Shown here piece by piece: positions 51,566 through 61,390 of a DNA stretch of 64,000 nucleotides (position 1 is its first letter; each line of letters begins with the position of its first letter). Under the pieces are notes generated by a model. That model saw only the letters and a program-made list of their open reading frames with translations. It was not told the origin of the DNA and ran no database searches. The position numbers and the translations under genes were made by a program. Origin of the DNA: Collinsella aerofaciens (lineage in GTDB: Bacteria > Actinomycetota > Coriobacteriia > Coriobacteriales > Coriobacteriaceae); assembly GCF_002736145.1 (NCBI RefSeq), contig NZ_CP024160.1:1426001-1490000 (forward strand). Direction: 5' to 3'.

Positions 51566-52696
51566 CTACTCGAGCGTACGCATGTACGCGGAGATAGCAT
51601 CCAGGCCCTTCTGCAGGTCGTCGGTGTTATCGGAGTATGCATAGCCGATGCGCATGCTCTTGGGCTCCTCGAAGCAATCGCCCGGGGTGACGAGCGCGCC
51701 GGACTTCTTAATCATGTCGATGCAGAACGTCCTGGAGTCGATGTCGTAGTCGTAATACACGAGCGCGGTGGTACCCGCCTCGGGCTTGACGAACGACAGG
51801 TGCGGCTCGCTCTCGACCCACTTCTCCAGAACAGCAAGGTTCTGACGGACGATGCGGCGGCTGCGCTCAAGGATCACGGAAGCGTTGCCCAGAATAAGCT
51901 CCGCCACCGACTCGCTGAATATGCCGGCGGAAATCAGGTTGTAGTCGCGATGCGAGAGCAGCGCGCGGCGGAGCTCCGGGCTCTTGGTGACCGCCCAGCC
52001 CAAACGCAGGCCGGCGAACGACCAGACCTTGGACATGGATGCGGTGGCGACGGCCTTGTCGTACAGGTCGACCACGGACTCGCAGTACTCATCCGTCTGA
52101 GTAAGCAGACGGTAGACCTCGTCGCAGAGCACCCACGCGTCGTGTTTGCGTGCGACCTCGACAATCGCCTTGAGCGTATCGGTGTCGAGCAGGGCGCCCG
52201 TGGGGTTGTCCGGGTTATTGATGCAGATGAGCTTGGTATCGTCGGTCACCAAGGCATCGAGCGCGTCGACGTCGACGTGGTAGCCATTCTTGCGATCGAG
52301 CTGAAGGATATCGACCTTCGCACCGCACATCTCGGGAATCGAGTAAAGCTGCTGGTAGGTGGGCTTGACGGAGACTACATGATCGCCCGGTTCGACGAGC
52401 GTGGAAATAACCAGGGAGTTGGCACCGGTCGCGCCGTGCGTGGGCACGATATGCCCGGACTCGACCGTCTTATAGAGACGCGCGACCCCCTCGAGGAAGC
52501 CGGGCTGCCCCTCGATGTCTCCGTAGGTGAATCGGCGCGAGCACAGGCTATCGAGCCACGCCTTTTTGTCGGTGTTCGTAAGCTCGAACAGCTGGTCGAG
52601 CGTGAGGGAGTAAACGCACGTCTCCGCAACGTTGTAGGTGCACTTGGTCTCCCACTCGTTCATCCACTGCTCGACGGCGAAATCCTTGATCTGCAT
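51566..52696 (-). CDS. Class I/II PLP-dependent aminotransferase
   Basis: A 376-residue PLP enzyme: PLP-lysine in ATASMSKVWSFAGLRLGW, NPDNPTGALLD, DEVYRLL. Resembles the large mixed group of aminotransferases (aspartate/capreomycidine-synthase-like); substrate unknown. 24 bases downstream of the ornithine-cyclodeaminase-like gene, so both are one unit controlled by the divergent PucR gene. Confidence 0.87.
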   Translation of the reverse strand: MQIKDFAVEQWMNEWETKCTYNVAETCVYSLTLDQLFELTNTDKKAWLDSLCSRRFTYGDIEGQPGFLEGVARLYKTVESGHIVPTHGATGANSLVISTLVEPGDHVVSVKPTYQQLYSIPEMCGAKVDILQLDRKNGYHVDVDALDALVTDDTKLICINNPDNPTGALLDTDTLKAIVEVARKHDAWVLCDEVYRLLTQTDEYCESVVDLYDKAVATASMSKVWSFAGLRLGWAVTKSPELRRALLSHRDYNLISAGIFSESVAELILGNASVILERSRRIVRQNLAVLEKWVESEPHLSFVKPEAGTTALVYYDYDIDSRTFCIDMIKKSGALVTPGDCFEEPKSMRIGYAYSDNTDDLQKGLDAISAYMRTLE

Positions 52697-52720
52697 TGTC
52701 GTTTCCTTTCCTTGACTTTC

Positions 52721-53752
52721 TTACAGTTCCACCGCGGTGCCCAGCCCCGCCTCGACGGCGCGGTCGTAGGCAATTTTCGATGCCGAAAGGTCCTGAACGG
52801 CGATGCCCGACGTATCGAACACTGTCACCTGTTCGTCATCCAAACGCCCCGTAGCCGTTCCGGCGATGACTTCACCGAGTTCCGCTTTGATGTCCTCGGG
52901 CGTGATGGCACCCTCGGCAACCGGAATCTCCAGCTCACCGGACGCGACCGATTGCTCGCGGTCGTCGACGTAAACAGCGGCACGGACGACAAGCGCCGAG
53001 GCGAGCTCCTGCTTGCCGGGCATGTCGGCACCGACGCAGGAGATATGCGTACCGGGACGCACCCATGCATCGGGGATGATGGGCTTGGTCGCCGGCGTGA
53101 TCGTCACGATGATGTCGGCCTCTGCCGCGGCGCCTTGGCCGTCGGCCGTCGCCTCGATGGAATAGGTGGATGCCTCGCGAGCATGCTCACAGGCGCCCAA
53201 GATATGGGCGACCTCGTCTCGCATGCGCTCGACGCGGGCCTCGGGCGCGGCGTCGGAAACCGGCTCCCACACCTTGACTTCGCCCACTTTGGGGCAGGCG
53301 GCGAGCACGCCCGCCACCATATAGGTGCTCATGTGGCCGGCACCCGCAACAAGCAGTTTGGACGCATCCGCCCGAGCCAGCCACTTGGCACCGAGCGCAG
53401 CGGCGGCACCGGTGCGAAGCCCAGTGACGGCGGAGGCATTAAGCAGCGCTAACGGCTCTCCCGTCGCGTTGTCGCACAGCAGCGTGGTGCCAAAGATCTC
53501 GGGCAGCCCCTTTTTGGGATTCTGAGAGAACCAAGCAGTGAGTTTGAGACCGAAAAGGCCGCTTCCCGCCAACTCGCCCGAGCGGATATCCATATCGGCC
53601 ACACCGGGTTCGAACTGCTCATATACCATCGGCCACGCAACACCCTTGCCCGTTGCCTTCTGGCGATATGCCTCCTCCACGGCAGCGATTGCATCCTCAA
53701 TCGTCAGCACCTTGGAAACTTCCTCGGCCGAAAGCACCACCATCTGCCCCAT
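52721..53752 (-). CDS. Ornithine cyclodeaminase/mu-crystallin family protein
   Basis: A 343-residue NAD(P)-binding protein: FGLKLTAWFSQNPKKGLP, GLRTGAAAALGAKWLA, and the dinucleotide loop VAGAGHMSTYMVAG. Members include ornithine cyclodeaminase, alanine dehydrogenase and ketimine reductase; which reaction applies is unclear. ATG 53752 with AGGAG five bases upstream; ATG 53755 is the neighbouring alternative. Confidence 0.87.
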   Translation of the reverse strand: MGQMVVLSAEEVSKVLTIEDAIAAVEEAYRQKATGKGVAWPMVYEQFEPGVADMDIRSGELAGSGLFGLKLTAWFSQNPKKGLPEIFGTTLLCDNATGEPLALLNASAVTGLRTGAAAALGAKWLARADASKLLVAGAGHMSTYMVAGVLAACPKVGEVKVWEPVSDAAPEARVERMRDEVAHILGACEHAREASTYSIEATADGQGAAAEADIIVTITPATKPIIPDAWVRPGTHISCVGADMPGKQELASALVVRAAVYVDDREQSVASGELEIPVAEGAITPEDIKAELGEVIAGTATGRLDDEQVTVFDTSGIAVQDLSASKIAYDRAVEAGLGTAVEL

Positions 53753-53969
53753 CATCGCTCCTCTCAGCGAAAGCTTTACGTTGCTTCACTGTACGGTTTA
53801 GCTACGATGCCGCCAAGGATCATTTCTTGTTGGAATCTACAACGATTCTCAATCTGATTTTTCGTTCCATCAGCATCTATTTGAACTATTTCTCGCATTA
53901 AAGGCATACGGATGTGCGATTATCCTATTTATACCTGTACTTATTGTAGTGATTTACAAGGTGATGTTG

Positions 53970-55151
53970 ATGCTATACACCATCTCGGACTTCTCGCGGG
54001 AATATGAGGGGTCGGTCCGTCTGATCGCCGGCAGCGATGGCGTCTCGCGTGCAGTCTCCGGCGTCGGGATCCTCGATTATGAACTCATGCCCGGCCTCAA
54101 GAACAAGTACCAGCGCGTCAACTTCAGCTCAGACGAAATCGTCCTCAGCACTTTCCTCTATGCAAAGGACGACCCGTACCTCATCACTGAAGCCGTGAAA
54201 TACCTCGTCGCCAAGGGAACGAGCGGTCTCATCATCAAAAACGTCCTGCACATCCCGATTCCCGACCAAGCTATCCGCTACGCCAACGCGCGGCACTACC
54301 CGGTCTTTCTCACGACCGACGACTCACTGTTCTTTGACAGTGTCATCTATGAGGTCAAACGGCATATCGAGCAGCTCGCGTCCATCGACTTCGCACAGCG
54401 CGAGATCGATGCCCTGAGGACAGACGTATCGCCCGAGTCCATCTGCCGACGCATCCGAGGCCTCAACCCGTCATTTCTGGACGAAGCGGTCGCCCTGTTC
54501 GCATCGTTTGCAGAGCCCCTCGATCCGCGTACGTTTTTGCAAATCGAACGTCTCTGTGCAAAATCAGCCCTCGCCGGATGCCACAACATGCTGGCACCCT
54601 ATGACGGAGGTTTGTTATTCGTAGCGACAAGTGACTCGGAGCAGGCGCTCGATGTGGATCGAATCGTGCAGGCGTTCACGGAGCTCATCGAGGCTAGCGG
54701 TATCGATGGCGGAGCGGGAGGGCTCGGCATCAGCGATATTCTGTTTGGAGACGAAGCGGTGGCGCAGGCGATCTCGCAGGCGATTTACGCACAGCGCCTA
54801 TCTTGTCAACGAGCCGAGGGCCCCGTCCGCTATACGCAGCTCGGCATCCTGAGAACCGTGATGCCTTTTGCGGAAACCCCGGAGATGCGATCGTTTTCGG
54901 AGGCGATTCTCTCGCCGATACGCGAGCACGACAGTGAGCATGGCAGCGAACTGGAATCCACGCTCGCCGCATTCATCGAGAACGACCGACGTATCGAGCG
55001 AACCGCCAAGCAGACTAGCCAGCACCCAAACACAATTCGATATCGCCTCGATAAGGTGACAGCTCTCACCGGACTGAGCTACAAATGCGCCCCGGAGATG
55101 GAGCAGCTGTCGCTCGCCTACGCAATCGAACGCGCTCGCTCGCTTCAGTAA
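53970..55151 (+). CDS. PucR-family transcriptional regulator
   Basis: A 393-residue regulator: N-terminal PucR-like sensory domain, a middle helical region and a C-terminal helix-turn-helix (IERTAKQTSQHPNTIRYRLDKVTALTG, written here in two parts, about residues 345-371). Members usually activate purine or amino-acid catabolism. ATG 53970 (AGGTG six bases upstream). Divergent from the cyclodeaminase-aminotransferase pair. Confidence 0.87.
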   Translation: MLYTISDFSREYEGSVRLIAGSDGVSRAVSGVGILDYELMPGLKNKYQRVNFSSDEIVLSTFLYAKDDPYLITEAVKYLVAKGTSGLIIKNVLHIPIPDQAIRYANARHYPVFLTTDDSLFFDSVIYEVKRHIEQLASIDFAQREIDALRTDVSPESICRRIRGLNPSFLDEAVALFASFAEPLDPRTFLQIERLCAKSALAGCHNMLAPYDGGLLFVATSDSEQALDVDRIVQAFTELIEASGIDGGAGGLGISDILFGDEAVAQAISQAIYAQRLSCQRAEGPVRYTQLGILRTVMPFAETPEMRSFSEAILSPIREHDSEHGSELESTLAAFIENDRRIERTAKQTSQHPNTIRYRLDKVTALTGLSYKCAPEMEQLSLAYAIERARSLQ

Positions 55152-55169
55152 GCCCACCCCGCCTTGAGG

Positions 55170-55880
55170 TTAGGAGCAGCGGGCACGGAGCTTTTCGTAG
55201 CCGTCGGCGAAGAAGGTGACCATAGCAGCGTCCGCCTCGGCGGCATCGGTATCGTCGGCGGAGACCACGCCGTGCTCGTCGCTCACCAGGAACAGCGCGC
55301 CCTTGAGCTGAGCGGGGATGTCTACGCGCGTGACCGGGATGCCCTTGGTCTGGGCCAGCTGCTCAATGAGTGTCGCCGTGCCGCACAGGCACTCGTCCGC
55401 CGGCGCCACAAAGGCAAGCTCCCCGTCGTTGACGGCGGCAAGTAGCTCGGGCGCCACGCCGGTCTCGTCGGCCTCGGAGCGAGCCTCGGCAGAACGGACA
55501 CGCAGCGCCTTGGCCGACGTATCGGCGAGCGGCTCGTACTCCCCCACCGTCATGGCAGCGTTGCCGTTGATGTCGATCACCAGCATGAGTACGCCGTCGC
55601 GCGCGGTGTAGTCGCCCTCGGCAAGCGACCACTCAACGTGCTGCTTGGCCCAGCTGAGCATGTTATGGGTAAGCGGTTCGCCCTGCACCAGACGCTCGGA
55701 CAGCGCGCGGATGTGGCGGTTGAGCATGGGCACCTTTTTGTTGGACATGCGCCAGCGGCAGACAAGCGCGGGCTTGTCGAGCGTAAACTTCTCGACCGCC
55801 TCCTGATTGGCGCAAAAGTCCTCGTACGCACGCTGATCCTCGGCATTGCCAAACAGCTCGGCATCATCAATCTGGGGCAT
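55170..55880 (-). CDS. Protein of unknown function
   Basis: A 236-residue soluble, acidic protein with no recognised motif; segments MSNKKVPMLNRHIRAL and TMVGEY-like blocks did not match a family I know. Start ATG 55880 (AAAGG seven bases upstream). Codon use is like its neighbours. Faces the PucR gene tail to tail, 18 bases apart. Confidence 0.7.
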   Translation of the reverse strand: MPQIDDAELFGNAEDQRAYEDFCANQEAVEKFTLDKPALVCRWRMSNKKVPMLNRHIRALSERLVQGEPLTHNMLSWAKQHVEWSLAEGDYTARDGVLMLVIDINGNAAMTVGEYEPLADTSAKALRVRSAEARSEADETGVAPELLAAVNDGELAFVAPADECLCGTATLIEQLAQTKGIPVTRVDIPAQLKGALFLVSDEHGVVSADDTDAAEADAAMVTFFADGYEKLRARCS

Positions 55881-55918
55881 GGTTGTACCTTTCGTGTTAG
55901 TCATTCCGTCCTCTTATA

Positions 55919-55956
55919 CCAAAAAGACGGCCCTCCAAACGGAGCGACCGTCTTTT
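55919..55956 (-). terminator. Terminator downstream of purH
   Basis: AAAAGACGG / CCGTCTTTT stem, T run on the minus strand. It lies about 170 bases past purH, beyond the candidate RNA copy B. Confidence 0.75.
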
Positions 55957-55982
55957 GCAGAGATTATTTTGACGATATGGCC

Positions 55983-56127
55983 AGGCGACCGATCAACTTA
56001 ATGGGATAGAACAACATCCCATTAAGGGTTTTCCAAGTGCCCGAGATTGCCCCGAAAGAGAAGCGCCGCGTACTAAATGTACGCAAGCGACGGTTTGAGG
56101 GGCAAGGTCGGGTGCTTGGGAAAGCCC
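55983..56127 (+). ncRNA. Candidate structured RNA, copy B
   Basis: Core 56026-56127: P1 GGGTTTTCCA / TGGGAAAGCCC, then CCAAGTGCCCGA pairing with TCGGGTGCTTGG, GA/GG loop, TTGCCCC/GGGGCAA, loop GAAAGAGAA / GACGGTTTGA, capped GCGTAC/GTACGC stem. Shared AGGCGACC at 55983-55990; an extra perfect 11-bp hairpin (55997-56026) lies just before the core. The 3' end coincides with the purH stop codon. Confidence 0.6.
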
Positions 56128-57734
56128 TAGTGCCTAAAATGCCTGGCACCTGTGAAGACCATCGCAATGCCATGCTCGTTGCAGGCCTGGATGCTCTCGT
56201 CGTCACGCTTGGAGCCGCCGGGCTGGATGATGCAGGTCACGCCGTGCGCGGCAAGCACGTCAACGTTGTCGCGGAACGGGAAGAACGCGTCGCTTGCGCA
56301 GGCAAAGCCGCCCTTCTCCACGCCCTCGCGCTCGCAGAAGTCCTCGGCACGCTCGCAGGCCAGCAGTGCAGAGTCAACGCGGTTAGGCTGACCCGGGCCC
56401 ATGCCAATGCCGGCCTTACCCTTGGAGACCAAGATGGCGTTGGACTTAACGCCCTTGCAGACCTTCCAGGCAAACTCGAGCTCGGCCATCTCAGCGTCGG
56501 TGGGCTTGCGGTCGGTGGGGAACGTGAAGGTCGCGGGATCCTCGGTCACGTGGTCGACCTCCTGCACCAGCATGCCGCCGTCGATGGAGCGCAGCTCCAC
56601 TTGGGCACCGTGGTCCACGCCGCCGGTAGCCAGCACGCGCAGGTTGGGGCGCTTGGCCATGCGCTCGAGCGCCTCGGCGGTATAGCTCGGGGCGATGATG
56701 ACCTCGACGAACTGCTTGTTCTGGTCGGCGAAGTGCTCAACCAACTCAAAGGGAACCTCGCGGTTGCAGGCGATGATGCCGCCGAAGGCGCTCTTGGGAT
56801 CGCAGGCGAAAGCGCGGTCGTAGGCGGCCGTGATGTCCTCGGCAACGGCGGAACCGCAGGGGTTCTGATGCTTGAGGATCACGCAGGCCGGCTCGTCGAA
56901 CTCGCGGACCAGGTTCCAGGCAGCGTCGGCATCCAGATAGTTGTTGTAGCTGAGCGGCTTGCCCTGGATCTGCTCCGAGCCAACGAGCGGGAACTGCGAG
57001 CTCGCGGTGTTCTCGCAGCCCTCGGCAAAGCGATAGACCGTGGCCTTTTGCTGCGGGTTCTCGCCATAGCGCAGGTCGTCGACCTTCTCCAGCGAGATCT
57101 CGAGCTTGGCAGAGGTGTCCGCCACATCGCTTGCTTGGGCGGCAAGCCAACGGGAGATAGCCGTGTCGTAGGCGGCGGTGGTCTGGTAGACCTTCACCTG
57201 CAGGCGACGACGGGTGGAAAGCGTGGTGCAGCCACCGGTCTCGTGCATCTCGGCCAGGACGGCATCGTAGTCGGCCGGGTCGGAGATGACGGTAACGCTC
57301 GCGGCGTTCTTAGCGGCAGAGCGCAGCATGGAGGGGCCACCGATGTCAATGTGCTCGATGGCATCCGCGAAGGTGACCTCGGGGTTGGCGACGGTCTTCT
57401 CGAACTCGTACAGGTTGACGACGACCAGATCGATCAGCTTAATGCCGTGCTGAGCGGCCTCCTGCATGTGCTGCTCGGAATCGCGGCGGGCCAGCAGCGC
57501 GCCGTGAACCTTGGGGTGCAGGGTCTTAACGCGGCCGTCCATCATCTCGGGATAGCCCGTGAACTCCTCGATGGGGGTTACGGGAACGCCCGCGTCCTCG
57601 ATGGCACGAGCCGTGCCGCCCGTAGAGATGATCTCGACGCCAAAGTCATCGACCAGCGTCCGTGCGAAATCGACGACACCCGTTTTATCGGTAACCGAGA
57701 TCAACGCGCGTGCGATCTTCACATCAGATCCCAT
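56127..57734 (-). CDS. purH: Bifunctional AICAR transformylase/IMP cyclohydrolase
   Basis: A 535-residue enzyme. N-terminal IMP cyclohydrolase (MGS fold; [27 protein letters not shown]) and C-terminal AICAR transformylase ([34 protein letters not shown]). Last two steps of purine synthesis. No other pur gene is adjacent. Its stop codon abuts the candidate RNA copy B. Confidence 0.97.
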   Translation of the reverse strand: MGSDVKIARALISVTDKTGVVDFARTLVDDFGVEIISTGGTARAIEDAGVPVTPIEEFTGYPEMMDGRVKTLHPKVHGALLARRDSEQHMQEAAQHGIKLIDLVVVNLYEFEKTVANPEVTFADAIEHIDIGGPSMLRSAAKNAASVTVISDPADYDAVLAEMHETGGCTTLSTRRRLQVKVYQTTAAYDTAISRWLAAQASDVADTSAKLEISLEKVDDLRYGENPQQKATVYRFAEGCENTASSQFPLVGSEQIQGKPLSYNNYLDADAAWNLVREFDEPACVILKHQNPCGSAVAEDITAAYDRAFACDPKSAFGGIIACNREVPFELVEHFADQNKQFVEVIIAPSYTAEALERMAKRPNLRVLATGGVDHGAQVELRSIDGGMLVQEVDHVTEDPATFTFPTDRKPTDAEMAELEFAWKVCKGVKSNAILVSKGKAGIGMGPGQPNRVDSALLACERAEDFCEREGVEKGGFACASDAFFPFRDNVDVLAAHGVTCIIQPGGSKRDDESIQACNEHGIAMVFTGARHFRH

Positions 57735-58011
57735 GCAGTCCTCCTGTCTGGTACGCCGCCGTGCTCTGTGAGTCGGTGATACGTCGATCTGCAGCGCTCG
57801 CGCAGCGGCATTGAAAATACTGATTCAATGTAGCGCATCGAGCGCATCGATGCACCCCGCAACGAGCGCATGTGCAGAAAAAGTTTGCGAGCGGAGGGGA
57901 TGGGCACGGCACCGGGCACGGTGAGTTCATGGAACACAGGGGCACCATAATTAGATGCCAATAGCGTGGTAGAACTGTGCTCGATACGCATCCGCAAAAG
58001 AAAGAGGCACC

Positions 58012-58653
58012 ATGGTCTCGCGGGTTCTCTACCGACCGTTTGATACCGAAGACTTCGACGCCATCGCGCTGATTCTGCAGCAGCTTTGGCATAATAATTC
58101 GGATAACGATGAGTACAACCGCCTCGAGGCCGCGTGCGACCTCGCCTATTGCCTTTCGTCCTCGACGTTTTCGCAGGTTGCCGTAATCGACGGTCAGGCG
58201 CGTGGCATTTCGCTCGCGCGTGCGGGACAGAGCTCCGGCGCCACCGTTAAGGAACATTGGATGGATACCGAACGCGCGCTGCTATCGCAGATGCGTGAAC
58301 TGGAGCCCGATGCCTGCGCCGAGTATCTCTCGTTTGTGCGCGCAACCATCCGAACCAACAACCGCCTGCTCGAAAGCAGCCCGTTGCCCCACGACAACGA
58401 GGTCACGCTGCTTGCCGTGGATCGCGACGTCCATGGCCTGGGTGTAGGCTCAGTGTTGCTCGATGCCGCGGTCTCGTACCTGTCCTCGCGCGGGGCGACA
58501 AGGGCGCACTTGTACACCGACTCTAACTGCTCGTGGAAGTTCTACGAGCTGCACGGCTTTAAGCGCACGGCCACGCACCGCGCCAACCGCGAAGAGCGTC
58601 GTCACGACATGCCGCGCGAAAGCTTTCTCTACGAACTCGACCTAACAGCCTAG
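58012..58653 (+). CDS. GNAT-family N-acetyltransferase
   Basis: A 213-residue acetyltransferase. The acetyl-CoA loop is VDRDVHGLGVGSVLLDAA and the C-terminal strand NCSWKFYELHGFKR. Substrate unknown. Divergent from purH. Confidence 0.87.
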   Translation: MVSRVLYRPFDTEDFDAIALILQQLWHNNSDNDEYNRLEAACDLAYCLSSSTFSQVAVIDGQARGISLARAGQSSGATVKEHWMDTERALLSQMRELEPDACAEYLSFVRATIRTNNRLLESSPLPHDNEVTLLAVDRDVHGLGVGSVLLDAAVSYLSSRGATRAHLYTDSNCSWKFYELHGFKRTATHRANREERRHDMPRESFLYELDLTA

Positions 58654-58669
58654 CCCAAGCAGCCACACC

Positions 58670-58739
58670 TAGTCATTTAAGAACGTCCCCAGTGACTGAT
58701 CCCCAACAACTAGTCATTTAAGTCTGTCCCCAATGAGTA
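58670..58739. repeat. Two GGGGAC-family hairpins, AATGACTA class
   Basis: 58670-58698 (core AAGAACGTCCCC) and 58711-58739 (core AAGTCTGTCCCC), both with TAGTCATT left arms. Same class as 34562-34590. Confidence 0.8.
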
Positions 58740-58777
58740 GCCTTGGTGGTCTGCAAATAGCTGTGGTCAAAAAACAT

Positions 58778-58977
58778 CAAATATGAGTACTGCTACCTTT
58801 TTAGTAGCAGCAACTTGGGGCATTTTTGATGCTTGTAGGCATGACGACCAGCTGCACGAGCTGACGTAGCTCCCCAAATGTTCAATAAAATGGGCTCCTA
58901 ACGAGAAGTACTCTCATTAGGAGCCCATTATTATGTGCAAACATATGTGACCAACGCAGCAACAGTACTCATATTTG
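58778..58977. repeat. 200-bp element with 15-bp perfect terminal inverted repeats
   Basis: CAAATATGAGTACTG at 58778-58792 and its complement at 58963-58977; similarity extends further outward on both sides. Internal stem CTGCTAC / GTAGCAG at the left end. Confidence 0.7.
58891..58927. terminator. Hairpin within the 58.8 kb element
   Basis: TGGGCTCCTAA / TTAGGAGCCCA, A-rich before and T-rich after. Suits the converging GNAT and DUF2207 genes. Confidence 0.7.
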
Positions 58978-59105
58978 GCATATTTTGTCCACTGCCCCTT
59001 GCGCGAAGGTCCGCAGCGGAAAGTTTGGCCCGTTTCGATGCACAAAAATGGGATGAATCTTCCCTGGCAACCGCCCAGAAAGATCCACCCCAAAGCAAGC
59101 GCTCG

Positions 59106-61052
59106 CTAGAACGTTCCGCCGCCGCCTCCGCCGGCGCCGCCACCACCGCCGCCAGAGAAGCCGCCGCCGCTGCCGCCGCTCGAGCTATCGGAACTCGAAG
59201 CCAGCTCGCGGATGGTCTCGTGATACACATCGTTGAACGAATCGAGCGGAGACTCGTTGCCGTAGTGATGGTAATACCACCAGTAGCAGGGGTAGTTGTC
59301 GTAGAAATCGTCGCTGTTGCGCAGATCCGCAGGCACGGCCTCGGCCAGCTGTCGCAGCACTTCTTTCGAAACGCCCAGGGCAACGCCCATCACCAGCAGC
59401 TTGTTCCACAAGATCAGGTCGCTGGGAACGGCCTCCTTCAGACGCGTAAAGTCCTCGAGCCAATGCTTGAGCGCCTTGCAGCGAGCCGCCACCTCGGCGC
59501 CCTCCGGCGTGTATCGACGGAAGGTGCAGCTCAGGACAAAGCCCACGATCGTGACGGGAATCGAGATCATAGCGGCGCCGACGTTGGCGTCCGCAAAGTC
59601 GGTATAGATCAGAGAGCCCAGAATGCCAAAGACAATGATGATGCCGAGAACCAGGCCGGCCACCATCGCGATAGTGCCATCCGATGCGATAAACTCGCGC
59701 GCCTCCAGCTTGCCCTTAACCGTGCTCTGATAGTCCTCGAGCTTGTCGCCAACAGATGTGGTGCGCTCGCTAGCGTACTCCTCCAGCTCGCTAAACGTGC
59801 GTGAACGGACGCCGTCTTTATCGGGCTTAACGCCGGCGAAGAAGACCTTGAGCACATCGCGATCGATGCCGTCCTTCTTGGCAGCCTTCCAGGCCTCGTT
59901 GGTCACTGTGATGCGATACGTCTGCTCCTCTTTTTCGCGACGGAGCAGACCCTTCTTCTTGGTCTCGGTCGCTTCTTCCAGCTTGATCACGCGATCGTCG
60001 GTCAGCTTCATCAGTGTGGCGATATATGCCTGATCGGGCACATCGTTCCAGCTCATGAGAGCTGCAAGCACCGCGGGATGGTCGGCCGAGGGCACATCGC
60101 GGAAGTACTCGTCCTGGAAGAGCGGCTTGGGCTTGGGCCTGCGCAGCTTAAGCATCACGATCACACCGGTATAGGCAACCGCCACGACAACACACACCAC
60201 GGCAATCGCGCCGGCAACCGCACGCGCGTGCTCACGGCGAGCGTTGGCCTCGTCGGCCCATTCCTTCTCTTCGCTCAGAATCGTCGACATGCGCTTTTCG
60301 CCCGAGACGGCAAGCTGCGGCACCCAGTCGCTGGGGAAGGCGATGCGTGCCTCGGCGAATTCGCCCTCATGCACGCAGGGAATGGTATAGGTGACCATGG
60401 GCTCGTCCGCATCGAGCGACACGTCGCCCGTCAGCGGGCCGTGGCCCCATGCGCGGAAGTTATCGCCCTTGACGGCAGCCGTCCCGGCAGCGGCATTTGC
60501 GAAGTAGACCTCCATCTCGACGTCATCGGAGTCCGCCGACCAGCCGTCGCCGACGAATTTCCAGTAAAGCTCGGCGGTATCGGCCCAGTTCATAACCGCA
60601 CCGGTCATGGAATAACTCACGTAGTAGATTGCGCTGTCGCCGCTCTCGTGGGGGCTGAACACCTTAATCTTTACGCCGTCGTCGGACTGTTCCACCGTGT
60701 AAACGCCGTCGTCGCCTTTGTTTGCGCTGTCGACCTTGTTAAACGCAGTGTCGTCTTCCTCGACGCTCAGCACATTGACGACCACCGAGCCGCCTTGCTG
60801 GTTAGAGCCTGTATTGATATCCCAATACACGCCGTTGATGTCATCGCCGAAATCGAACTGGCGTCCCTCGACAACGGTCAGCGAGCCATCGGCCTCAACC
60901 GTGGCGCCGATGTAGGTTTGGCTCATGGAGTAGCCGTCGGCGTGCGCGACGGCAGGCAGCAGCAACAACGCAAGCGCGACGAGTGCGCAGACGGAAGCGA
61001 ACCGCGCAAACAGGCGGCGCTGCCGACAGGGCTGGGCAACGGGGGCGTTCAT
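59106..61052 (-). CDS. DUF2207-family membrane protein
   Basis: A 648-residue protein: signal peptide (VCALVALALLLLPAVAHA), an extracytoplasmic beta-rich DUF2207 domain, a membrane segment (AIAVVCVVVAVAYTGVIVML), a cytoplasmic part, a second pair of segments (MVAGLVLGIIIVFGILGSLI; SIPVTIVGFVLSC) and a Gly/Ser-rich C-terminus ending GGAGGGGGGTF. That tail is usual for this family. Function not known. Start ATG 61052 (AAAGGA seven bases upstream). Confidence 0.9.
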   Translation of the reverse strand: MNAPVAQPCRQRRLFARFASVCALVALALLLLPAVAHADGYSMSQTYIGATVEADGSLTVVEGRQFDFGDDINGVYWDINTGSNQQGGSVVVNVLSVEEDDTAFNKVDSANKGDDGVYTVEQSDDGVKIKVFSPHESGDSAIYYVSYSMTGAVMNWADTAELYWKFVGDGWSADSDDVEMEVYFANAAAGTAAVKGDNFRAWGHGPLTGDVSLDADEPMVTYTIPCVHEGEFAEARIAFPSDWVPQLAVSGEKRMSTILSEEKEWADEANARREHARAVAGAIAVVCVVVAVAYTGVIVMLKLRRPKPKPLFQDEYFRDVPSADHPAVLAALMSWNDVPDQAYIATLMKLTDDRVIKLEEATETKKKGLLRREKEEQTYRITVTNEAWKAAKKDGIDRDVLKVFFAGVKPDKDGVRSRTFSELEEYASERTTSVGDKLEDYQSTVKGKLEAREFIASDGTIAMVAGLVLGIIIVFGILGSLIYTDFADANVGAAMISIPVTIVGFVLSCTFRRYTPEGAEVAARCKALKHWLEDFTRLKEAVPSDLILWNKLLVMGVALGVSKEVLRQLAEAVPADLRNSDDFYDNYPCYWWYYHHYGNESPLDSFNDVYHETIRELASSSDSSSGGSGGGFSGGGGGGAGGGGGGTF

Positions 61053-61166
61053 AGGCACATCCTTTGTCTGTGGTACCAGTAGCGTCATTGTCCCACGTTT
61101 GCGGGTTCATGTGACGAACATCTAGGCCAGCGGAGCGTCAAAACGGGACAAAAGTCACGACCGTGG

Positions 61167-61199
61167 CCGGCACCTGGGGACGTTCCTTATCTGCCGGCA
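61167..61199. repeat. GGGGAC-family hairpin, CTGCCGGC class
   Basis: GCCGGCA / TGCCGGC arms around GGGGACGTTCC; matches 27105-27162. A second degenerate head (GGGACACTCC) follows at 61205. Confidence 0.75.
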
Positions 61200-61390
61200 A
61201 TCTGGGACACTCCTTGGCATAGCCCGCTCCGGCAATAGATACCACTTCATAGCTCCATCACAGGTGTAGCGGCTTTGTGTGGGCGCGGCATGCGCTGATT
61301 GAGCCGCCAGTTGAGGGGCATAAAGCAGTTGAGCGAAAACGGTTTGCCCCTTTGCCGTCCGCTCGAGGATCATGTCCCCCTTTTCCGCGG

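Larger units (their letters stand above)
58740..59105. other. Gene-free region between GNAT and DUF2207 genes
   Basis: Holds a 200-bp inverted-repeat element (58778-58977) and the hairpin 58891-58927; no coding frame with native character. Confidence 0.55.

Noticed and set aside
58740-59105. Coding gene between GNAT and DUF2207
   Set aside because: Short frames only, AT-rich, dominated by inverted repeats.
27105-61199. CRISPR array made of the repeated GGGGAC hairpins
   Set aside because: Copies are scattered singly over 34 kb, differ in arms, and no cas gene is present.
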